Counted from the stretch's first letter, positions 1 to 9,736 are shown. The stretch: DNA of 64,000 nt from Arcobacter sp. CECT 8983 (GCF_004118855.1 NZ_PDKF01000024.1:1-64000), one strand, 5' to 3'. The notes: a model not told the origin generated them from the sequence alone. Made by a program: numbers and translations.

Positions 1-645
1 GTTGAACCAGATGAAGAGATTGTTAAATTAGCAAGTGAAAAATTAAAACTTGAACCAACAAAAGAAAACCCACTAGATATAGCTGATAGAGATGAAAAGA
101 AGACTTTTAAATACTGGGAAGGAAGATTAAAAGAAGAGAATATCGACCCAAGTGAAGAGAATATTTTTATCGCAGCAGCTTGTGATGAAAAAGGTATTGC
201 TTTCTTAAAAGGTGAAAGCCCATTAAATGTAAGAAAAGTTGCTGATGCAACTTGTGAAAATGATAAAGAATGTACTTTAGGAGAAGGAAATAGTATGAGT
301 AACGCAACTGGAAACTATACAGTAGTAGTAGATGGACAAAAATTTAATGTATCTATTGCAGAAGGTAATGCAGATATCCAAGTAACACCAGCAACACAAA
401 GTGAAACACCAGCAGCAACACCAACAAACGGTGGAGCAGAAGTAGGAGCAACTGTTGCAGGTAATGTATGGAAAATGAATGTAAAAGTTGGTGATACAGT
501 AAAACAAGGTGAAATTATTGCAATCTTAGAAGCTATGAAAATGGAAATAGATGTAGAAGCTCCTTGTGATGGAACAGTAAGTGCAGTTTTAGCTAACCCT
601 GGTGACGCTGTTGAAGAAGGTCAAGCAATAGCAACTATTAGCTAA
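1..645 (+). CDS. oadA: Oxaloacetate decarboxylase (or pyruvate carboxylase B) alpha subunit, C-terminal part
   Basis: The reading frame is open from base 1, so the gene starts outside the window and only its last 214 codons are seen. The end of the protein is a biotinyl-carrier domain: an Ala/Thr/Pro-rich hinge (visible residues about 125-140) is followed by the motif EAMKMEI, whose biotinylated lysine is the codon at 538-540. Family knowledge: the N-terminal carboxyltransferase domain, not seen here, moves the carboxyl group of oxaloacetate to biotin, and the membrane beta subunit then decarboxylates it and pumps Na+. The beta subunit gene follows 21 bases downstream, which favours the decarboxylase over a soluble pyruvate carboxylase. 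The ATG at 295 lies inside the continuous frame and is not the real start. The gamma subunit is not in view and may lie upstream. Confidence 0.85.
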   Translation, partial: VEPDEEIVKLASEKLKLEPTKENPLDIADRDEKKTFKYWEGRLKEENIDPSEENIFIAAACDEKGIAFLKGESPLNVRKVADATCENDKECTLGEGNSMSNATGNYTVVVDGQKFNVSIAEGNADIQVTPATQSETPAATPTNGGAEVGATVAGNVWKMNVKVGDTVKQGEIIAILEAMKMEIDVEAPCDGTVSAVLANPGDAVEEGQAIATIS

Positions 646-666
646 AAGAACTGGAGAACTATTTAA

Positions 667-1983
667 ATGAATAAAAAAATAATGGCTTCAATGCTACTAC
701 TTTTCTTTGCTCTTTTTAGTACAAATGTATTTGCAAACTCAAATGCAACACCAAAAGAAGAAGTAAAACATGAGTATCATGAAAAATCATTAGGTCAACT
801 TCTTGAATCATTCTATAAAACTACTGGGATTTATTCTTTTACAACTCCTAGAGATGATGTAATGACTTCAGAAGCTCATGCAGAAGATGCAAGACCTATG
901 ACAACATTTGAACAAACTTGGGGTAGATTAATAATGATAGGTATTTGCTTGTTGTTATTCTACCTTGCAATTGCAAGAGGATTTGAACCCCTATTATTAA
1001 TGCCAATTGCATTTGGTGGTATCTTAGCTAATATTCCATTAGCTGGTATTGCTGGAGAGACTGGTATGCTAGGTATTATCTATAATATGGGTATTGCTAA
1101 TGGATTCTTTCCTTTACTTATCTTTATGGGTGTTGGAGCAATGACAGACTTTACTCCACTGCTAGCAAATCCTAAATCAGCAATATTAGGTGGTGCTGCA
1201 CAGTTTGGTATCTTTGGATCATTAGTTGGAGCAGTTGCAATTGGATTTGATTTACAATCAGCTTCTGCTATTTCAATTATTGGTGGAGCTGATGGACCAA
1301 CATCAATCTTTATTGCAAATAGACTTGCTCCAGAATTATTAGGAGCAATAGCAGTTGCAGCATACTCTTATATGGCATTAGTACCAGTAATTCAACCTCC
1401 AATTATGAAGGCATTAACTTCAGAGGCTGAAAGAAAAATAAAAATGCCAAAATTAAGAAAAGTAAATAAATTAGAGAATTTAACATTGCCAATTGTTATC
1501 TTATTGTTAGCAATTTTGTTCTTGCCAGAGTCAACACCTCTTATTGGAGCCTTTTGTTTAGGAAATTTCTTTAAACAATCAGGTGCAGTTGAGAGACTTT
1601 CTGATACAATGCAAAATTCATTAATCAATATAGTAACAATATTCTTAGGATTAGGAGTTGGATCAAAACTAGCTGCTGATAAATTCTTGGTGTTAGAGAC
1701 TTTAGGGATTATGGTTATTGGATTAATAGCATTTGCAGCAGGAACAGCAGCAGGTGTAATCATGGCAAAAGTTATGAATAAATTTGCGTCTGATGAGAAT
1801 AAGATTAACCCACTAATTGGAGCTGCAGGAGTATCTGCTGTGCCAATGGCTGCTAGGGTTGTATCAAAAGTTGGACAAGAATATGACAAATCTAATGTAT
1901 TATTAATGCATGCGATGGGTCCAAATGTTGCTGGTGTTATTGGCTCTGCCGTAGCTGCTGGTGTACTTTTATCGATTTTTTAA
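667..1983 (+). CDS. oadB: Oxaloacetate decarboxylase beta subunit (Na+ pump)
   Basis: A 438-residue polytopic membrane protein with the family signatures [10 protein letters not shown] (near residue 160) and [10 protein letters not shown] (near residue 207); aspartates in these regions carry Na+ in characterised homologues. It decarboxylates carboxybiotin supplied by the alpha subunit and couples this to Na+ export across the inner membrane. The first 24 residues look like a cleavable signal peptide (ending near VFAN), followed by a hydrophilic stretch up to the first membrane helix near residue 88, so the protein is longer at the N terminus than many OadB. It sits directly after oadA and before pckA, a neighbourhood for oxaloacetate handling. 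Confidence 0.92.
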   Translation: MNKKIMASMLLLFFALFSTNVFANSNATPKEEVKHEYHEKSLGQLLESFYKTTGIYSFTTPRDDVMTSEAHAEDARPMTTFEQTWGRLIMIGICLLLFYLAIARGFEPLLLMPIAFGGILANIPLAGIAGETGMLGIIYNMGIANGFFPLLIFMGVGAMTDFTPLLANPKSAILGGAAQFGIFGSLVGAVAIGFDLQSASAISIIGGADGPTSIFIANRLAPELLGAIAVAAYSYMALVPVIQPPIMKALTSEAERKIKMPKLRKVNKLENLTLPIVILLLAILFLPESTPLIGAFCLGNFFKQSGAVERLSDTMQNSLINIVTIFLGLGVGSKLAADKFLVLETLGIMVIGLIAFAAGTAAGVIMAKVMNKFASDENKINPLIGAAGVSAVPMAARVVSKVGQEYDKSNVLLMHAMGPNVAGVIGSAVAAGVLLSIF

Positions 1984-2010
1984 AATTTTAATTAGTAGGG
2001 AATGTAGGAA

Positions 2011-3591
2011 ATGTCTGAAATTAAAGACTCACTTGGTTTAGAAAACGTAGGTAAAGTTTATAGAAACTTAGATGTAGATAGTTTAATGCAACATGCAGTA
2101 GAAAATGAGGGAGCTAAAATCTCTTCTACTGGTGCTCTTATGGTAGATACGGGAATTTTTACAGGAAGAAGTCCTAAGGACAAATTCTTTGTTAACCAAG
2201 ACCCATCAAATAGATATATTGCTTGGGGTGATATTAATAGAAAAGTTTCAAAAGAAGTATATGAAGATTTAGAAGTTGTTGCTAAAAAACAATTAGGTGG
2301 TAAAGATTTATATGTAACTGACGTTTATTGTGGTTCTTCTTTAGATAGTAGAAAATCAGTTAGATTTATTACTGAAGTAGCTTGGCAAGCACATTTTATT
2401 CAAAATATGTTTATTGTTCCTCCAAAAGAGGATTTAGAAAATTTTGAACCAGAATTTACTGTTTATAATGCTTGTAAAACTGTAGATATGGCTTATGTAA
2501 GTCATGAGTTACATTCAGAAGTATTTGTTGTATTTAATGTAGAAGATAACACAGCTCTTATTGGTGGTACTTGGTATGCTGGTGAAATGAAAAAAGGTGT
2601 TTTCTCTATGATGAATTATTGGTTACCTCTAGAAGGTAAATTACCAATGCATTGTTCAGCAAATATCGGAGAAAATGGTGATACTGCCCTATTCTTTGGT
2701 TTATCAGGAACTGGAAAGACTACACTTTCAACTGATCCAAAAAGAAGATTAATTGGTGATGATGAACATGGTTGGGATGATAATGGAGTATTCAACTTTG
2801 AAGGTGGTTGTTATGCTAAAGTTATTAACTTAGATGGAAAATCTGAACCAGATATCTTCAATGCTATTAAAAAAGGTGCTATTTTAGAAAACGTAGTAGC
2901 TGATGAAAATGGTATTGTTGATTATACTGATGGTAGTAAAACAGAAAATACTAGAGTATCATATCCAATTGATCATATTGAAAATCATACTCCAGATATG
3001 AGAGGTGGACATCCAGAGAATATTATCTTCTTATGTGCTGATGCATTTGGAGTTCTTCCTCCCGTATCTAAACTTGATAAAAGACAAGCAATGTATTACT
3101 TTTTAAGTGGATATACTGCAAAAGTAGCAGGTACAGAAAGAGGTATTACTGAGCCAGTTGCAACATTCTCTTCTTGTTTTGGAGAGGCATTCTTACCATT
3201 AAACCCAACTGTTTATGCAGAATTACTTGGTAAAAAGATTGATGAGCATGGTGTAAATGTTTATTTAGTTAATACTGGATGGACTGGTGGTCCTTATGGT
3301 ATTGGTTCAAGAATGAGTATTAAAAATACTAGAGCTTGTATTGATGCAATTTTAGATGGTTCAATCAATAATTCAGAGTTTGAAACTCTTCCAATTTTTA
3401 ATTTAGAAATTCCTAAAACACTTAATGGTGTTGATACTGAAGTTCTAAACCCTAGAAATACATGGGAAGACAAAGAATCTTATGATGAAACAGCTATTAA
3501 ACTTGCTGGAATGTATATTGATAACTTTAAAAAGTATTTAACTTTAGAGAGTGATTATGACTTTACGTCAGCAGGACCAAAATTAGTTTAA
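2011..3591 (+). CDS. pckA: Phosphoenolpyruvate carboxykinase (ATP)
   Basis: 526 residues, the usual size for the ATP-dependent enzyme that converts oxaloacetate and ATP to PEP, CO2 and ADP. The substrate loop RSPKDKF lies near residue 51, the kinase-1a P-loop GLSGTGKTT near residue 230 and the metal/ATP motif IGDDEHGW near residue 248. It lies 27 bases after oadB on the same strand, probably cotranscribed, so the three genes together control the oxaloacetate/PEP/pyruvate node. A strong hairpin follows the stop codon. Confidence 0.95.
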   Translation: MSEIKDSLGLENVGKVYRNLDVDSLMQHAVENEGAKISSTGALMVDTGIFTGRSPKDKFFVNQDPSNRYIAWGDINRKVSKEVYEDLEVVAKKQLGGKDLYVTDVYCGSSLDSRKSVRFITEVAWQAHFIQNMFIVPPKEDLENFEPEFTVYNACKTVDMAYVSHELHSEVFVVFNVEDNTALIGGTWYAGEMKKGVFSMMNYWLPLEGKLPMHCSANIGENGDTALFFGLSGTGKTTLSTDPKRRLIGDDEHGWDDNGVFNFEGGCYAKVINLDGKSEPDIFNAIKKGAILENVVADENGIVDYTDGSKTENTRVSYPIDHIENHTPDMRGGHPENIIFLCADAFGVLPPVSKLDKRQAMYYFLSGYTAKVAGTERGITEPVATFSSCFGEAFLPLNPTVYAELLGKKIDEHGVNVYLVNTGWTGGPYGIGSRMSIKNTRACIDAILDGSINNSEFETLPIFNLEIPKTLNGVDTEVLNPRNTWEDKESYDETAIKLAGMYIDNFKKYLTLESDYDFTSAGPKLV

Positions 3592-3604
3592 TAAATAAAC
3601 TAAA

Positions 3605-3634
3605 CAAATAGAGTGTTTATTAACACTCTATTTG
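3605..3634. terminator. Shared bidirectional terminator between pckA and ribBA
   Basis: A perfect 13-bp inverted repeat (arms 3605-3617 and 3622-3634) around a 4-base loop sits between the convergent genes pckA and ribBA and overlaps the ribBA stop codon. The outer part of each arm is A/T-rich, so it could stop transcription in both directions. Confidence 0.7.
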
Positions 3635-4651
3635 AATCTCTTCAATAATTTCTAAACCAAAACCATTTAATCCTACAAATGAGTGTTTCCCTCCACTTGT
3701 CATTAACTTAATTTTCTTTACATTTAATGAATTTAAAATTTGAGCTCCAATTCCATAGTCTTTTTGAGACTCTTTATGTACTTTATCTTGCCCTAAGAAG
3801 ATTAGTAAACCACCTTTAGCTTGTAAGAAGTTGATTGTTTTTAGCATTGAGTTTAATTTTTCATCATTTAAAAATAGCTCAATATCTGGAATTACTGTAT
3901 GAAATTTAACATGAGTTATTTCTTCAGGCTCACCAAACTGAATAACAGTATGAATATCTCCTAAATGGTCTTTAAACTCTTTTTTAACAGCTTTTGAACC
4001 TAGAAATTCAATATCATCTTTTTTTACTTCATCTACTAATTTTTCATGACTTAATCTATATTCTACTAAATCAGAAATATAAATTTGTTTCATATTATGT
4101 TTTTGTGCAAAAATATCTAAGTCATCTCTTCTTGCCATTGTTCCATCATCTTTCATGATTTCACAAATTACAGCTTCTCCATTTAATCCTGCTAGCTTAC
4201 ATAAGTCAACGCTACCTTCTGTATGCCCTGTTCTAACTAATACTCCACCATCTTTTGCAATTAGTGGAAAGATATGCCCAGGCTTAACTAACTCTGTCTC
4301 TTTTGAAATAGGATTAGCTAAAATCTTAATAGTATCATCTCTCTCCCCTGCACTAATTCCTGTTGCTGCATCTGCTGCATCAACTGAAACTGTAAAGGCA
4401 GTCTCATATGAAGAAGTATTCGAATTAACCATAGGATTTAAAGCTAGTCTTTGAGCAGTCTCTTTTGTAACAGATACACAAATTAAACCTTTAGCGTGAC
4501 TAGCCATGAAGTTAACTTTATCAGGAGTACTCAATGCTGCTGCATAAACTAAATCTCCTTCATTTTCTCTGTCTTCATCATCTAACATGATTACCATGTT
4601 ACCTTTTTGAATTTCTTCTATTGCTTCTTTTACTCTTTGTATTGCATTCAT
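3620..4651 (-). CDS. ribB: 3,4-dihydroxy-2-butanone-4-phosphate synthase with degenerate GTP cyclohydrolase II domain (RibBA-like)
   Basis: 343 residues. The N-terminal half (about 1-200) is an intact RibB that turns ribulose 5-phosphate into the four-carbon unit of riboflavin: LDDEDRENEGDL and RTGHTEGSVDL are the acidic metal loop and catalytic region. The C-terminal half resembles GTP cyclohydrolase II in overall layout but lacks the zinc-binding Cys motif and the arginine finger region, so it is probably not catalytic. A separate intact ribA lies at 12744-13319 and would supply that activity. The start at 4651 is chosen because AAAGAG lies just upstream; extending to 4747 would run the gene into the -35/-10 promoter of the divergent tRNA operon. 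Confidence 0.9.
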   Translation of the reverse strand: MNAIQRVKEAIEEIQKGNMVIMLDDEDRENEGDLVYAAALSTPDKVNFMASHAKGLICVSVTKETAQRLALNPMVNSNTSSYETAFTVSVDAADAATGISAGERDDTIKILANPISKETELVKPGHIFPLIAKDGGVLVRTGHTEGSVDLCKLAGLNGEAVICEIMKDDGTMARRDDLDIFAQKHNMKQIYISDLVEYRLSHEKLVDEVKKDDIEFLGSKAVKKEFKDHLGDIHTVIQFGEPEEITHVKFHTVIPDIELFLNDEKLNSMLKTINFLQAKGGLLIFLGQDKVHKESQKDYGIGAQILNSLNVKKIKLMTSGGKHSFVGLNGFGLEIIEEIQIEC

Positions 4652-4731
4652 ATTAATCTCTTTCATAAATTGTATTATTTCTTGAATTTCTTCTATTATA
4701 TCAGAAATTTCAAAAAATTTTATAAAAACCC

Positions 4732-4760
4732 TTGACAAACAAAGCATTTTTTACTATAAT
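4732..4760 (+). promoter_or_regulatory. Consensus sigma70 promoter of the tRNA cluster
   Basis: TTGACA (4732-4737), a 17-base spacer and TATAAT (4755-4760) match the full sigma70 consensus. The first tRNA begins 18 bases after the -10 element, fitting a stable-RNA promoter. Confidence 0.9.
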
Positions 4761-4777
4761 TTCGGCACTTAAAAAGT

Positions 4778-4852
4778 TGGGGTATCGCCAAGCGGTAAGG
4801 CACTGGTTTTTGGTACCAGCATTCGTAGGTTCGAATCCTGCTACCCCAGCCA
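4778..4852 (+). tRNA. tRNA-Gln (TTG)
   Basis: Cloverleaf with a 7-bp acceptor stem (TGGGGTA with TACCCCA), anticodon TTG at 4810-4812, a TTCGAAT T-loop and an encoded CCA. It is the first gene of the cluster after the promoter. Confidence 0.96.
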
Positions 4853-4868
4853 CTTTTTTAAGTCATAT

Positions 4869-4945
<77 letters not shown>

Positions 4946-4966
4946 ATTTAATAAATGATGTCTTAT

Positions 4967-5043
4967 GTCAAGGTAGCTCAGCTGGCTAGAGCGCTGGTCT
5001 CATAAGCCGGAGGTCGAGAGTTCAAGTCTCTCTCTTGACACCA
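4967..5043 (+). tRNA. tRNA-Met, elongator (CAT)
   Basis: Acceptor stem GTCAAGG with TCTTGAC, anticodon CAT at 5001-5003, discriminator A and encoded CCA. Its acceptor stem is fully paired, so it is not the initiator. A lysidine-modified tRNA-Ile2 also has a CAT anticodon in the gene; I favour elongator Met but cannot exclude Ile2 by eye. Confidence 0.88.
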
Positions 5044-5049
5044 TTTTTA

Positions 5050-5068
5050 AACTTGAAATCGTCAAGTT
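5050..5068 (+). other. Small hairpin between tRNA-Met and tRNA-Thr
   Basis: A 7-bp perfect inverted repeat (AACTTGA, 5-base loop, TCAAGTT) follows tRNA-Met by six bases. No T-tract follows, so it may be a processing signal, a weak terminator or a protein site. The rest of the gap up to 5145 shows nothing I can name. Confidence 0.35.
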
Positions 5069-5145
5069 GGTAGACATCACTTTATTTATCCCCTTATCTT
5101 AACATTGTTTAACTATAAACTTTGATAAGGATAGCTATTTATTTT

Positions 5146-5222
5146 GCTGATGTAGCTCAGTTGGCTAGAGCAGCTGATTTGTAATCAGCAGGTCGTAGGT
5201 TCGACTCCTATCATCAGCTCCA
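5146..5222 (+). tRNA. tRNA-Thr (TGT)
   Basis: Acceptor stem GCTGATG with CATCAGC, discriminator T, encoded CCA, anticodon TGT at 5180-5182. It is separated from the other three tRNAs by about 100 bases. Confidence 0.96.
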
Positions 5223-5230
5223 TTTTGCGA

Positions 5231-5323
5231 ATAAAAATGAAATAGAATTACTTTTATACATAAAATCCTATAGAATTTCCCTCCTAAAAATTAAATACAT
5301 TATTCTTTCTATTTCATTTTTAT
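5231..5323. repeat. Perfect 17-bp inverted repeat flanking 59 bases
   Basis: The 17-mer at 5231-5247 is the exact reverse complement of 5307-5323. The pair fills almost the whole gap between tRNA-Thr and the hydrolase gene. In RNA it could fold into a long stem closing a 59-base loop. No standard terminator T-tract follows. Confidence 0.6.
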
Positions 5324-5346
5324 ATTCTTTAATGTAAAATCCTCCT

Positions 5347-6021
5347 ATGAAACAATTACTTTTAATACCAGGACTAATGTGTACTCAAAAGCTTTGGTCT
5401 AAACTAAATCTAACAAATTATCAAGGAATCAAAATTCCACAAAAAGACTCTATTGATAAAATGATTGAAGAACTCCATAAAGAGTTTTCAATATACAAAG
5501 AACCTATAAACCTAGTTGGTTTTTCTTTAGGAGGATACATAAGCTTAAAATACTTAATTAAGTATCCTAATAGAGTAAATAAAGCCTTGATTATATCTTC
5601 TGGAATTGATTCTTTAAATGAAAAAGAGATAAGTAAAAGAAAAAAAATGCTTGAAACTTTAAAAAGAAATAATATTAATTCCTTAAGTTTTATGGCTATT
5701 TCTCAACTCTTGGAAGATAAAACAAACGAAAATAACCTTGAGATTATAAATGAGATGTTTGCCGAACTAGGAATGGATATTTATCAACAACAACTGTTTG
5801 CAACAATGAAACGTAAATCTTTATTTGAAGAATTAAAAGAAGTAAATACCCCTATTTTGTTTTTAAGTGCTATAAATGATGCTTTAGTGAATTTGCAACC
5901 TATAAAACAATTATGTTTAGAAAAAGAAAACTTTCAGTTAAAAACATTAAATACAGACTCCCATATGCTACCTTTAGAATATGATGACTTTTTATACAAT
6001 GAAATTCAAAACTTTTTTTAA
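5347..6021 (+). CDS. Alpha/beta-fold hydrolase
   Basis: 224 residues. The nucleophile elbow GFSLGGY (Ser60) is clear, the oxyanion side is the N-terminal LIPGLMCT, and later acid and His positions are plausible in NDAL and DSHMLPLEY, giving a Ser-Asp-His triad. No signal peptide, so cytoplasmic. The substrate cannot be told from sequence; small esterases, and BioH- or MenH-like enzymes, share this outline. It lies 21 bases before a histidine kinase gene and could be cotranscribed with it. Confidence 0.8.
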   Translation: MKQLLLIPGLMCTQKLWSKLNLTNYQGIKIPQKDSIDKMIEELHKEFSIYKEPINLVGFSLGGYISLKYLIKYPNRVNKALIISSGIDSLNEKEISKRKKMLETLKRNNINSLSFMAISQLLEDKTNENNLEIINEMFAELGMDIYQQQLFATMKRKSLFEELKEVNTPILFLSAINDALVNLQPIKQLCLEKENFQLKTLNTDSHMLPLEYDDFLYNEIQNFF

Positions 6022-6042
6022 TAAATAATGTTATAATTATTT

Positions 6043-7446
6043 ATGTATAATTTATTTAATCTAAAAAAGCTAACGATAGTTTATTTTATAGTCTTTTTAT
6101 CTTTAGTTTTTTGGGCTTTCTTTGCTTATTCTACAATGAATGAAATGATTTCTAGCCAAAAAATATATGCAAAAATAATTAATATTGCTGGTAAACAAAG
6201 AATGCTTTCTCAAAGAACTGCATTAATGGCAAAATTAAGCTTTGAAAATGGAACAAGCAATTATATTGATAGTACAAATAGTTTATTAAAACAAATGAAA
6301 AAAGATCATGGGTTTATTATTTCTAATATAACTTCTAGTGAAATAAATGAGATATATTTTAAAGAACCTTATAATCTTGATTTTCATGTAAATAGATATT
6401 TTAAAAGTCTTGAGGCTTTTCTTTTAGATAAAAATAAAGAAAAATTAGAAAAAATCGAAGATTTATCAAACACTATTCTTCCTAAGCTAGATTATGCAGT
6501 AAGTAACTTTGAAGCTGAAAGTGATAAAAAAATAGAAAAATTAACGAAGCAAGAGCTTTTTATTCTACTTGGAACACTTATAACTATATTGCTTGAAGCT
6601 GTTTTAATTGTAATACCTTCAATTCGTTATAACAAACAGAAAGAACAAGAATTAAAAGATTTAAATAACAGTCTCAAAAAACAAATTGATGATGCAATAA
6701 GTAAAAGTAAAAAACAAGATTTAGTAATAGCAGAACAATCAAAAAACCTTACAATGAAAGAGATATTAAATAATATAGCTCATCAGTGGAGACAACCTTT
6801 ATCTATCATTACTACTTGTACAAGTGGACTTAGACTAAAAAAAGATTTTAATAATCTAAGTGATGAAAATCTACAAGAAAGTATTGATATTATACTTAAA
6901 AACTCAAACTATTTATCAAATACTATAGAAAACTTTAGACAGTTCTTTGATGAATCAAATAATACATATTATACTTTTTATGATGTTATTGAAAAAGCAA
7001 AAGCATTATTGTCACATAGACTTGAAAATAAAAATATTACTATTATTAAAGAAGTAGATAATAATCTATCTTACTTTGGTAATGAGACCAGATTAGTTCA
7101 AGTATTTATTCATATTTTAAATAACTGTATAGATGTATTAATAGAAAAAGAGTTACCAAGATATGTATTTATTGAAATAAAAAAGAAAAGTGATTTAATT
7201 TTTATTAATATAACTGACAATGGATTGGGAATTAGTGAAAAAATTATAGATAAAATATTTGAACCTTATTTTACAACAAAACATCAATCTATAGGAAAAG
7301 GAATTGATCTTTATAATTGTAAACAAATAATTGAGTCTTTATTTAAAGGTAAAATAATAGCAAGTAATAAAGAAAAATATTTTGATAATAAATGTTATAA
7401 AGGGGCCTGTTTTACAATAACAATCCCCTTAAAAGAACAAAACTAA
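6043..7446 (+). CDS. Membrane sensor histidine kinase with PilJ/NarX-like periplasmic domain
   Basis: 467 residues. Membrane helix near residues 11-29, a periplasmic domain containing NIAGKQRMLSQRT (the type IV pili/NarX-like sensor motif), a second helix near 172-192, a coiled coil, then the kinase core. The phosphoacceptor is His247 in AHQWRQPL. The N-box (LNNCID), the G1 box (DNGLGI) and the F-box (FEPYFTTKH) are present, but the G2 box reads GKGIDL where relatives in this window have GTGLGL or similar, so nucleotide binding may be altered. No response regulator is adjacent. Confidence 0.88.
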   Translation: MYNLFNLKKLTIVYFIVFLSLVFWAFFAYSTMNEMISSQKIYAKIINIAGKQRMLSQRTALMAKLSFENGTSNYIDSTNSLLKQMKKDHGFIISNITSSEINEIYFKEPYNLDFHVNRYFKSLEAFLLDKNKEKLEKIEDLSNTILPKLDYAVSNFEAESDKKIEKLTKQELFILLGTLITILLEAVLIVIPSIRYNKQKEQELKDLNNSLKKQIDDAISKSKKQDLVIAEQSKNLTMKEILNNIAHQWRQPLSIITTCTSGLRLKKDFNNLSDENLQESIDIILKNSNYLSNTIENFRQFFDESNNTYYTFYDVIEKAKALLSHRLENKNITIIKEVDNNLSYFGNETRLVQVFIHILNNCIDVLIEKELPRYVFIEIKKKSDLIFINITDNGLGISEKIIDKIFEPYFTTKHQSIGKGIDLYNCKQIIESLFKGKIIASNKEKYFDNKCYKGACFTITIPLKEQN

Positions 7447-7451
7447 ACTTT

Positions 7452-7619
7452 TTAGTCTTCTGTAGCTTCGTTAATTGCTTCTTTTGTAGCTTTGTAAGCT
7501 TTTTTTGTTCCTTTTTTTGTAGCATCCCATGCATCTGAAGAGTCTTTTTTAACTCCTTTCCATGTTGCACAACCACTAAATAAAAAAAGTACCCCTAAAC
7601 CTAATAAAAAAGCTCTCAT
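7452..7619 (-). CDS. Small lipoprotein, 55 residues
   Basis: Starts MRAFLLGLGVLFLFSGCATW: a short signal peptide with the lipobox FSGC, so Cys17 should be acylated. The mature part is about 39 residues, rich in Lys, Ala and Asp/Glu, and looks like an amphipathic helix. AGGAGA lies just upstream of the ATG. It is immediately upstream of glyS on the same strand. Role unknown; small membrane-anchored helices of this kind resemble entericidin-like lipoproteins only in general style. Confidence 0.75.
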   Translation of the reverse strand: MRAFLLGLGVLFLFSGCATWKGVKKDSSDAWDATKKGTKKAYKATKEAINEATED

Positions 7620-7631
7620 TATAGTCTCCTA

Positions 7632-9647
7632 TTAAATTGTAATCTCTTTAATATCAGCAATTTCTTTAAATGCTTGATACACTTTACCAATAATATTTTT
7701 TCTATTTGTTTTTATTTTATTATCATCATGATTAACAAAAACATTGTCAAAGAAATTATCAAGTTGTGGCTTTAAAGCAAATAAAGAATCTAACTCTTCT
7801 TCATAGCTTAAGTATTCTTTAGAAATTACTTTGTTAAATGCTTCATATAACTCTTTTTCTTCTTTGTCTTCTAAAAGTTCTTCTTTTACTTCTAATTTTG
7901 AATTAATATCTAAATCTTTGATAATATTTGCAACTCTTTTAAATGTTGCAGAATATTCTTTAAAATTGTCACTTAAAACAATTGGATTTAAGGCACAAAG
8001 TTTTTGTGAAATTTTAAAGATATCACTCTCTTCAGAACCTAGTACAGCTTTTAATACAGATGGGTTAACATCAAAAATCTTAAATAGTCTTTCATTAAAA
8101 AACTCTATAAGTTTTGCTTTATCTAGACCTTTATAGTTTGAACTTAAAGTGTCAATAATCTCTTCTAAATCAATTGCTAATTTATGTTCAATTGCAATTT
8201 TTACAATACCTGCAGCTGCTCTTCTAAGTCCAAATGGATCTTTAGAACCTGAAGGAATTTTTCCAACAGAGAACAATCCCATTAAATTATCAAGTTTGTA
8301 TGAAAGTGCAACAATAGAAGAGAAAGTAGTTGATGGTAAGTCAGAGTCTTCTCCATCTGGTAAATATTGCTCTTTTAGTGCTGTATATACTTCTTCTTTT
8401 TCTCCAGCAATTTTTGCATAGTAATATCCCATTAGTCCTTGAAGTTCTGTAAACTCAAATACCATTTCAGACATTAAATCAGCTTTTGAAAGCATTACTG
8501 CTTTTTGAACTAATTCCTTCTCATTTACATTTAGCTTTTCTGCTAAGAAAGCTGCAATTTTAGCTTCTCTTTCACACTTCTCATACATAGAACCTAAACC
8601 TTCAACAAAAGTTAACTTTTTAAGTCCTTCATTCGAAAGTCCATTTTCAATATCATTTTTCCAAAAAAACATTCCATCTGCAAGTCTAGGTCTAAGTACT
8701 TTCTCATTTCCAGCAATAATATGAGAAAAGTCTTCAGTTTTTGAGTTTGAAACAACTATAAAGTTATTTGTTAATTCCCCATCTTTATAAACTGCAAAAT
8801 ACCTTTGATGTTCTTTCATTGAAGTTACAATAACTTCTTCTGGTAACTCTAAAAACTCTTCATCAAATTTACCAATTAAAGCAGTAGGATATTCAGTAAT
8901 GGCAACAACTTCTTCTAATAGTTCTTCATCAATATCAATTTTTACATCATTAGAAGCTTCAATCTCTTTCATTTGTTCTAAAATTCTTTTTCTTCTATCA
9001 TCTGGGTAAAGAATAACACCATTTTTATCTAATTTACAGAAATAATCACCTGCAAAATCATAAGTGAAAGGCTCATACGAAACCATTCTATGTGCAAATG
9101 AGAAGTTTGAAGATTTAACTCCAAAAAGTTCTGCTTCTACTACTTCTTCACCTAAAAGAATAGATAAAGATCTAATTGGTCTAATAAAACTATCAGTTCT
9201 ACTTGCCCATCTCATTGATTTTCCAAAATCTAAACTTGAGATAAATTCATTTACCATATCATTTAAAAGATCTTTTGCTTTAATACCTAAAACTTCTTTT
9301 TTATAATATAGGACTTCACCCTTACCTTGATCTTTTTTCTCAAGTTCATCAACACTTACACCACATTTTTTTGCAAAACCTAGTGCTGCAGGAGTTGGTT
9401 CACCATCTTTAAAAGCAATTTTAACAGGTGCTCCAAACATCTCTTCTACTGAATCTTCTTGTTTAACTTGAAATTCTCTATGCCATAATACTAATCTTCT
9501 TGGTGTATAAAAAAAGTCAAAATCACATAATAATCTATTCTTTTCTAATATTTTTGCCCATTTTTTTTCAATATTTAGTAGTTCTTTTAAAAATGGAATT
9601 GCTGGCAGTTCTTCTACACCAATTTCTATTAATAATGGTTTGTTCAT
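7632..9647 (-). CDS. glyS: Glycyl-tRNA synthetase beta subunit
   Basis: 671 residues, starting MNKPLLIEIGVEELPA, the conserved N terminus of bacterial GlyS. It forms the alpha2-beta2 enzyme with GlyQ, which is not in the window, and charges tRNA-Gly. The C-terminal region is the anticodon-binding part. The gene is alone here, following the small lipoprotein gene only after 12 bases in the opposite reading order of position (the lipoprotein lies downstream). Confidence 0.96.
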   Translation of the reverse strand: MNKPLLIEIGVEELPAIPFLKELLNIEKKWAKILEKNRLLCDFDFFYTPRRLVLWHREFQVKQEDSVEEMFGAPVKIAFKDGEPTPAALGFAKKCGVSVDELEKKDQGKGEVLYYKKEVLGIKAKDLLNDMVNEFISSLDFGKSMRWASRTDSFIRPIRSLSILLGEEVVEAELFGVKSSNFSFAHRMVSYEPFTYDFAGDYFCKLDKNGVILYPDDRRKRILEQMKEIEASNDVKIDIDEELLEEVVAITEYPTALIGKFDEEFLELPEEVIVTSMKEHQRYFAVYKDGELTNNFIVVSNSKTEDFSHIIAGNEKVLRPRLADGMFFWKNDIENGLSNEGLKKLTFVEGLGSMYEKCEREAKIAAFLAEKLNVNEKELVQKAVMLSKADLMSEMVFEFTELQGLMGYYYAKIAGEKEEVYTALKEQYLPDGEDSDLPSTTFSSIVALSYKLDNLMGLFSVGKIPSGSKDPFGLRRAAAGIVKIAIEHKLAIDLEEIIDTLSSNYKGLDKAKLIEFFNERLFKIFDVNPSVLKAVLGSEESDIFKISQKLCALNPIVLSDNFKEYSATFKRVANIIKDLDINSKLEVKEELLEDKEEKELYEAFNKVISKEYLSYEEELDSLFALKPQLDNFFDNVFVNHDDNKIKTNRKNIIGKVYQAFKEIADIKEITI

Positions 9648-9736
9648 TTATTCTTTCCTTAGTAAAACTGTATGAGAGTATATTTATCTTAAAAAGTAGT
9701 TATTTTATCGAAAGAAGGCTTATTTTTTGGTTAGTG

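Noticed and set aside
1392-1889. 165-codon open frame antisense to oadB
   Set aside because: It lies wholly inside a well-conserved gene, has no ribosome site that stands out, and its product resembles no protein.
4652-4747. N-terminal extension of ribBA to an upstream ATG at 4747
   Set aside because: It would run through the -35 and -10 of the divergent tRNA promoter, encodes residues unlike RibB, and the ATG at 4651 has a suitable ribosome site.
5060-5085. tRNA-like fragment (GTCAAGTTGGTAGA) after tRNA-Met
   Set aside because: Similarity to the start of the preceding tRNA is short and no stems can form; the sequence is better explained by a small hairpin.
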